Shown here piece by piece: positions 58,982 through 64,000 of a stretch of 64,000 bases of DNA (the first letter of the stretch is position 1; every line of letters begins with the position of its first letter). The translations under genes and the position numbers were made by a program. The notes under the pieces are model-generated. The model did no database searches. It was not told the DNA's origin and worked only from the letters and a program-made list of their open reading frames with translations. The stretch comes from Vespula vulgaris (Eukaryota > Arthropoda > Insecta > Hymenoptera > Vespidae), in NCBI RefSeq assembly GCF_905475345.1, contig NC_066590.1:9237001-9301000 (forward strand). The letters run 5' to 3'.

Positions 58982-61900
58982 TTAAATAATACGTTTCTTC
59001 ACATTCGTTTGCCTTGGCGGTGGTGTTTGTCCAATTGGAGAATTAGCATAAGAGTTATAAGCGTAAGGAGGTGCTCTTGTAGTAGGATATCCATAACTTG
59101 TAGGTGGTCCATAGGAAGGTGTTGGTTCTTGCGACGAGGCACCTAAGATTCCTGTCACTGCTTTTAGAAGGGATCCGACTAATTGTAGTGCACCGTTGAT
59201 TATGCCTTTGATGGAAGTTCCGAGCAGATTCGCGGGATTCGCCATGTTAGCTGGTGCCTGTAAATCAATTTAATAATATCACTCTTCTAACGAACGGCAT
59301 AAAGATGAAAAAAAAATTGTTTCATACAATATTTCGTTCGATACTGAGATTTATCCTAATTACGTTGAGTTTTTCTTTGTTTTATAAATATATTTTTCGT
59401 AACGTCATTAAACTTTTGAAAAAAAGATTTTAAACGGAATTAAAATAATATAAGATGAATCATTGTTAAATATACAATCAAGCTATTATTACTTGTTTGT
59501 TTGTGTGTGTTTAGACTATTTATTTATAAGTCGAATTGAAATAAAGTAGTTAAATAATTTCTTACAGGACCATATCCGCCATAATCACCATAGCTGGTAG
59601 GTGAATATGCAGAATCCTTGTGACCATCGCTTTTCGATGATCCACTAAGCCCAGCACTAGTACCTGCTAGGAAGCCTGACACGACTGTACTAATTAATGT
59701 CGATAAATCGAGTCCTCCACCGCCGTAACCACCTTTTCCAGGAACTGAAATTTCCTGGAAGTATACGAACGAATATAAATAAATGTTTCATCTCGTTTAT
59801 ATTAAAAATCAACGCTGTTTGATATTTTCTTTACGCAAAGCCTCTTCTCTAAGCGTAAACGAATGTAAACAAGCGTTAAAAACTAAATAAGATACACGAT
59901 ATAATAGTTGTAAATTATGACATGATATGACGAATAAGCGTCAACGTTAATATATATGATTCGATGCGTTGTTAGATGCAACAACGAAGATTAGAAAAGA
60001 GTCAAAAAGAAAAAGAAAAAGAAAAAGAAGAAAAAAGAAAAAAGAGAAGAGAAAAGAAAAAGAAAGCAGATCCGTCGTCTTTTATTTAGGAACAAACGAT
60101 GTGCGTAAAAACGTCACGGGTTAATCGATCCTCAGTGTGAATTGCGAGAATTTTTATTATTAGTAACAATAACAGATTTTCAATTTATTAAAAAGTTAAT
60201 GGTGCGTACTTTGCTTAGACTAGCAACGACCCCGGCAATTAAATTCGAGAGGGGTGACATTTTTCCTGGTCCGGTTGGCTGCAAAATTATAAAGAGATAA
60301 CCAAAAAAAAAACAAAAAAGAAAAAAGAAATAGAAAGAAAGAAACATATTCATATTAATTAATAAATACGTATATAAACTCGTTTATCACATTCGTTTAT
60401 AACGAGTTATTGAATTTAAAATGGTGAATCGGTATTACCGTACTCAATGGACCTGCCACGGACTTTACCAATGCCGATAAAGACGATCCACCTTGTCCGT
60501 AAGGCTAGAATCGTAGTAAAAAAAAAGAACAAAACAAAAAATAATATTAAATTTTTTAAATGTATGATGATCAAAGGAATAACGTGATCGATCTCGATAT
60601 CTTACGGGATTGCTCGAATGACTCAATGGACCGATCAAAGGGCCGATCAATGGTCCTATCAATGGTGCTATCAATTGAATAAGTGGTCCAGCTATAGCCG
60701 CTACGTCGCTTCCTCGTCCATCCTTACCCTGAAATTAACTCTCTCTCTCGTTCTTTCATAATATCATAAATATAATGATAGTTAATATTCTCGATACGAA
60801 CGACTTACTCCGCTGAGATTTAACAAGATCGGTACTAGGGCCCCAGGAATATCGACACCATCTTCTCCGTCACCCTAAAGTGAAGAAGAAAGAAAAGAAA
60901 AAAAAAGTACAAAAGAAAAAATGTTAACACGAAAGAAATAGAAATAAAATTCTCATATCTTTCATATTTATAACGTCACCTACGCTATATGAAAGAATAA
61001 CTCACTTCAGAGAGTCCTTGTACCAGAGGTATCGCAGCTTGTAAAACCTCAGCCAGATCTGTCTCCGACTCTGGCTAAAATTAGGATAATCTTTAATGAA
61101 TGTAATAAGGATTAAAAAAAAAGAAATAAATAAGTTAAATAAAAAAAAAGAAAAGGAAAGATCTAACTTTCGAAAGAGATTTAGGACATTTTAGAGAGGA
61201 CGATCGAAATAGCTTACGTCACTGAGATCTTCTAAAATCGGCACAGCTAATGGCAATAAATCAAGCAAGGATTGTAATGATCCACCCATAGTGTCGTCAT
61301 CGTCATAATCATCGTCATTAATCTGAAAAATATAAATTACCTCGATGTGATCGAGCTTTTTCTCATTTTATTTTATTTTATTTCATTTTATTTCTTTTTT
61401 TATTTTATTCATCTTTTTTCTTTTTGAAAAAAAGCTCGAAACAATCGATCGTACCTGTTGTTCGAGTTCCGGCGAATCAGAATTAGTTTCATTAAGTTCT
61501 TCCTTCGTTGTTAATTTTGTTAACGTGGACTGAAATATACGGAGAAATTAACGTCACTCGAATGAAATTATCACAATTCGAATGAGCAGGCATAAAACGC
61601 AGCAATTGGATGAATCTAGACAGTTTGATATAATTATAGTCGCATATATAATTATATATAGAATATAATAAACAACTATATATATATAATAACTTTTATT
61701 TATAATTGTTATATATATGTAATAAATAGTATTAATAAAAATAATAAAAAAGTAATCAAAATTATACTTCCTTTCCAAGCTAATTATCGATAAATTTCAC
61801 ACCAGTCACATTTTTATCCTCTTTTCCTTTTCTTTCGTTTCCTTTCTGTTTCATTTTTCTTTTTCTTTTTTCTTTTTTCCTTTTTCTTCCTATACACACA

Positions 61901-63816
61901 CGCGTTCGTACCTATGACGTGGCATTACGCAACTATCGCTGTTCCCAAAAAAGACACTCCTGCTGATCCTTGCTTGAGTAATCATTGACGCTCCGAGAAG
62001 TTTTAACGAAAAAGATGCATACATAATTAAAGGATAGATTTTTCGAAATGTTATTTTTCGAAATTACTAATACAACGTAACGTTTCGCTTTCACATTTGC
62101 TCTTATGAAAGTCATCGTTCACATTTTATTTTTTGTTTATCTTTTTGCTTTTTTTTCGAAAATAACGAAGCTCATAATCTTTCTTTTTAAGAATATTCCT
62201 TTGCGAACAATATATTTTTAACACGCTGACGCTGAGCACTCATCGTCGATGTTTCGTCGCAATACAATTCTATTTACCGTTTTTGCCAATAGTAACAAAA
62301 ATCCTTTAATGGTCGGAAAGTAATTTGTTGTTTGAATATTTAAACAATTACGTAATCAATGTTCAATAAAGTAAGATGATTTATATATTTTTATGTAAAC
62401 ATTTCAAACGTAACGATGTCTGATCTTTATATAGATAACTTTCTTCTTGCCTCCATTCGCCTATGCATTAAAATACAGAATACAGCGTGAACGTCAGCGT
62501 GTTAAAGATATTCAAATGATTGATTTTTATTGATCTTCGTACATTCAAGAGAGATAATGTTTTTATTAAAAATAAAAAGAAAAGAAAAAAGAAAAGAAAA
62601 ACAGTGATAAAAGAATTACCTCGTTATAAGCTGGAGCGATTTGTACCTTCTGCGGCTTCATACCTTTAATGATCTTCGAAATCGATGTGGTTATCTTCGC
62701 GTTGGTGTCGTTCTGCGAATTTTTTCTTAAAATTTGAAGAAGTTGCAGGAGTTCACCGAGCATCGTAGGCTGTCGTCTCTTTTCGTCCTTCTCTTTTTCG
62801 GTCTCTTGCCTAACGTTCTTCTTCGAGCCATTATTGTTATCTCTCGTAACGAAATCATCGAATATCACATTTATTTGACCGTCCTGATCGATCAGAGTAT
62901 AATTCCTTTCGAAATAGGGAGGAAATTCGTCTGGTGGATCCCTCTTTGGTATGACCAAGAGATTTTTCGTTTTATTAGGTGGTATAGTAGATTCGGTCGA
63001 TTGTTCTCTCGTTATAGTTATCACTGCCTCGAAGGGTACGCTTATAAGTGGTAGAATAGGATCGGTCAAGTTTCTTTGTAACGTCGTAAAATTATTAAAT
63101 CTTATCGGCGACGATAATTCAACGGGATTGTTAAGAAACTTTTTAAGGGATAAATCATCGTGAAACGTATTAAGACCGAAATTATTAGAAGTTAAGTTTC
63201 TTTCGAGATTATCGAAGAACAAATTCCCGATGGATTGTTCTTGTTGTCTGTATCGTGAATCTATTCCAGGATTGGTTACCGGCACGGGAAGATAAGTTGC
63301 TGCTGGAGGTACAATGACGTCGTTCGTGTTACGTATCACCTCCTCGTCGTTCAAATCGTAAGTATTCCTTGTGCCAAAGTTGGGATATTGCGGTAAGAAA
63401 TTGTTATTTTGTTTGACACTATTTAATCGTGGAGGAGGTTGCAAAGGTTCTTTCGATTTAATATCGGTAAATCTCGATGAGGTTTGACTTGAGGTTTGTT
63501 GTTTGAAAGGTTTCTTCAAACGATTTTGATCTGTCGTTCTCGACAACTCTTCCTTCACCGACGATAAAGTTATATTGATCTTCGAGGCCATCAAACCCAT
63601 AACGTATTTTGCCCAAGCTATCAGATCCTCCTTCGTAGCTATCTTAACGGGCAATTGAATCTCCAAGACTCTTGGGGATTCGGCAAAACCTGCCTCGTCT
63701 CTTCGTCTATTCTTTCCCTCTAGATTTCTTATCGGTTGACCTATTGGCAATGACGTCGTCAAGTCCATCCCAATCAACATGATCAAGAATGATCTAATCA
63801 CGAACGAGCGGAACAT
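58982..63816 (-). CDS. Gene H: large modular secreted protein, 744 residues
   Basis: Ten exons, minus strand: 62620..63816, 61455..61529, 61218..61322, 61006..61074, 60809..60874, 60606..60728, 60439..60504, 60210..60278, 59566..59754 and 58982..59257. All nine introns are phase 0. The signal peptide lies in FVIRSFLIMLIGMDLTTSLP. Exon 1 (399 residues) is Asn/Pro/Arg-rich with several N-glycosylation sequons (INITL, RNLTS, NNFTT, RNLTD, RNYTL) and a helical LGELLQLLQILRKN. Exons 3-9 are short hydrophobic modules of one type: SLQSLLDLLPLAVPILEDLS, DLAEVLQAAIPLVQGLSE, GALVPILLNLSG, IAPLIGPLIGPLIGPL, LSALVKSVAGPLS, LSNLIAGVVASLSK and DLSTLISTVVSGFLAG. Exon 10 is a Tyr/Pro-rich tail (PSYGPPTSYGYPTTRAPPYA). 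The exon pattern suggests duplication of one symmetric exon. Tyr/Pro tails are common in cuticle and adhesive proteins (inference). Confidence 0.87.
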
Positions 63817-64000
63817 TTTTGTTTACAAACTTGAGAAATAATATTCTCTCGATCGCCGATTATTACGTATTTAACTCGAGGTCAATGTCTATGAACAGCA
63901 TACTACACGATCCCGTAATCGATCGCATTATTCGCGAATTCGACTATGATGATATATATATATATATATACATACATATATAAAATAAAAAAAAGAATTT
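63817..64000. other. Gene H upstream flank
   Basis: Short CpG-containing segment right of the gene H start, then a TA run (about 63952-63970) and the window end. Any promoter is not obvious. Confidence 0.4.

Noticed and set aside
1..64000. Search by eye for tRNA, rRNA, CRISPR arrays, intact transposons or viral insertions
   Set aside because: Nothing with the expected structure, such as cloverleaf boxes, spaced repeats, terminal inverted repeats with a transposase, or polymerase motifs, could be supported.

Overview
The window is AT-rich animal DNA with short GT-AG introns, dense microsatellites and no bacterial-type operons. Two conserved genes and a tetraspanin closest in my memory to Drosophila Tsp5D point to an insect. 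The base composition, compact introns and TTAGG-type motifs fit a hymenopteran, perhaps a wasp, but the species level is inference. No rRNA, tRNA, CRISPR array or intact transposon was recognised.

Layout: (1) 1-2730, minus strand: the N-terminal 690 codons of the second-largest RNA polymerase I subunit (RPA2/POLR1B), running off the left edge. (2) 2731-3607: a short head-to-head promoter region with two CACGTG E-boxes. (3) 3608-6221, plus strand: a complete nine-exon Rabex-5 (A20 zinc finger, VPS9 Rab5-GEF domain, coiled coil). (4) 6222-16230: about 10 kb without a recognised gene, holding microsatellites and GC-raised islands that may be distal promoters or 5' exons of the next gene. (5) 16231-18800, plus strand: a complete four-exon tetraspanin (Tsp5D-like). 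(6) 18864-63816: a one-directional run of eight minus-strand genes, called A to H here from left to right.

Genes A to H were rebuilt exon by exon from reading frames and splice sites. Most have a plain N-terminal signal peptide (in D and E it is less clean, and F has a broken or misread first exon). They have small, mostly phase-0 exons, low-complexity or repetitive bodies and hydrophobic or amphipathic modules. B is a 958-residue Ser/Asn/Lys/Asp-rich protein built from about 12-residue units nested in 213-216 bp higher-order repeats. C carries four 35-residue Ala/Gly/Leu repeats. C and D share an exon-boundary module, IF(N/Q) then IPI(S/T). H is 744 residues with nine phase-0 introns and repeated hydrophobic exon modules. 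I could not name any of them. As a set they look like a fast-evolving cluster of secreted structural proteins (cuticle, silk, cement or glue type); that role is inference. The long stretches between D/E and F, and between G and H, contain mainly microsatellites, scattered CpG-richer patches and a few weak exon or ORF candidates.
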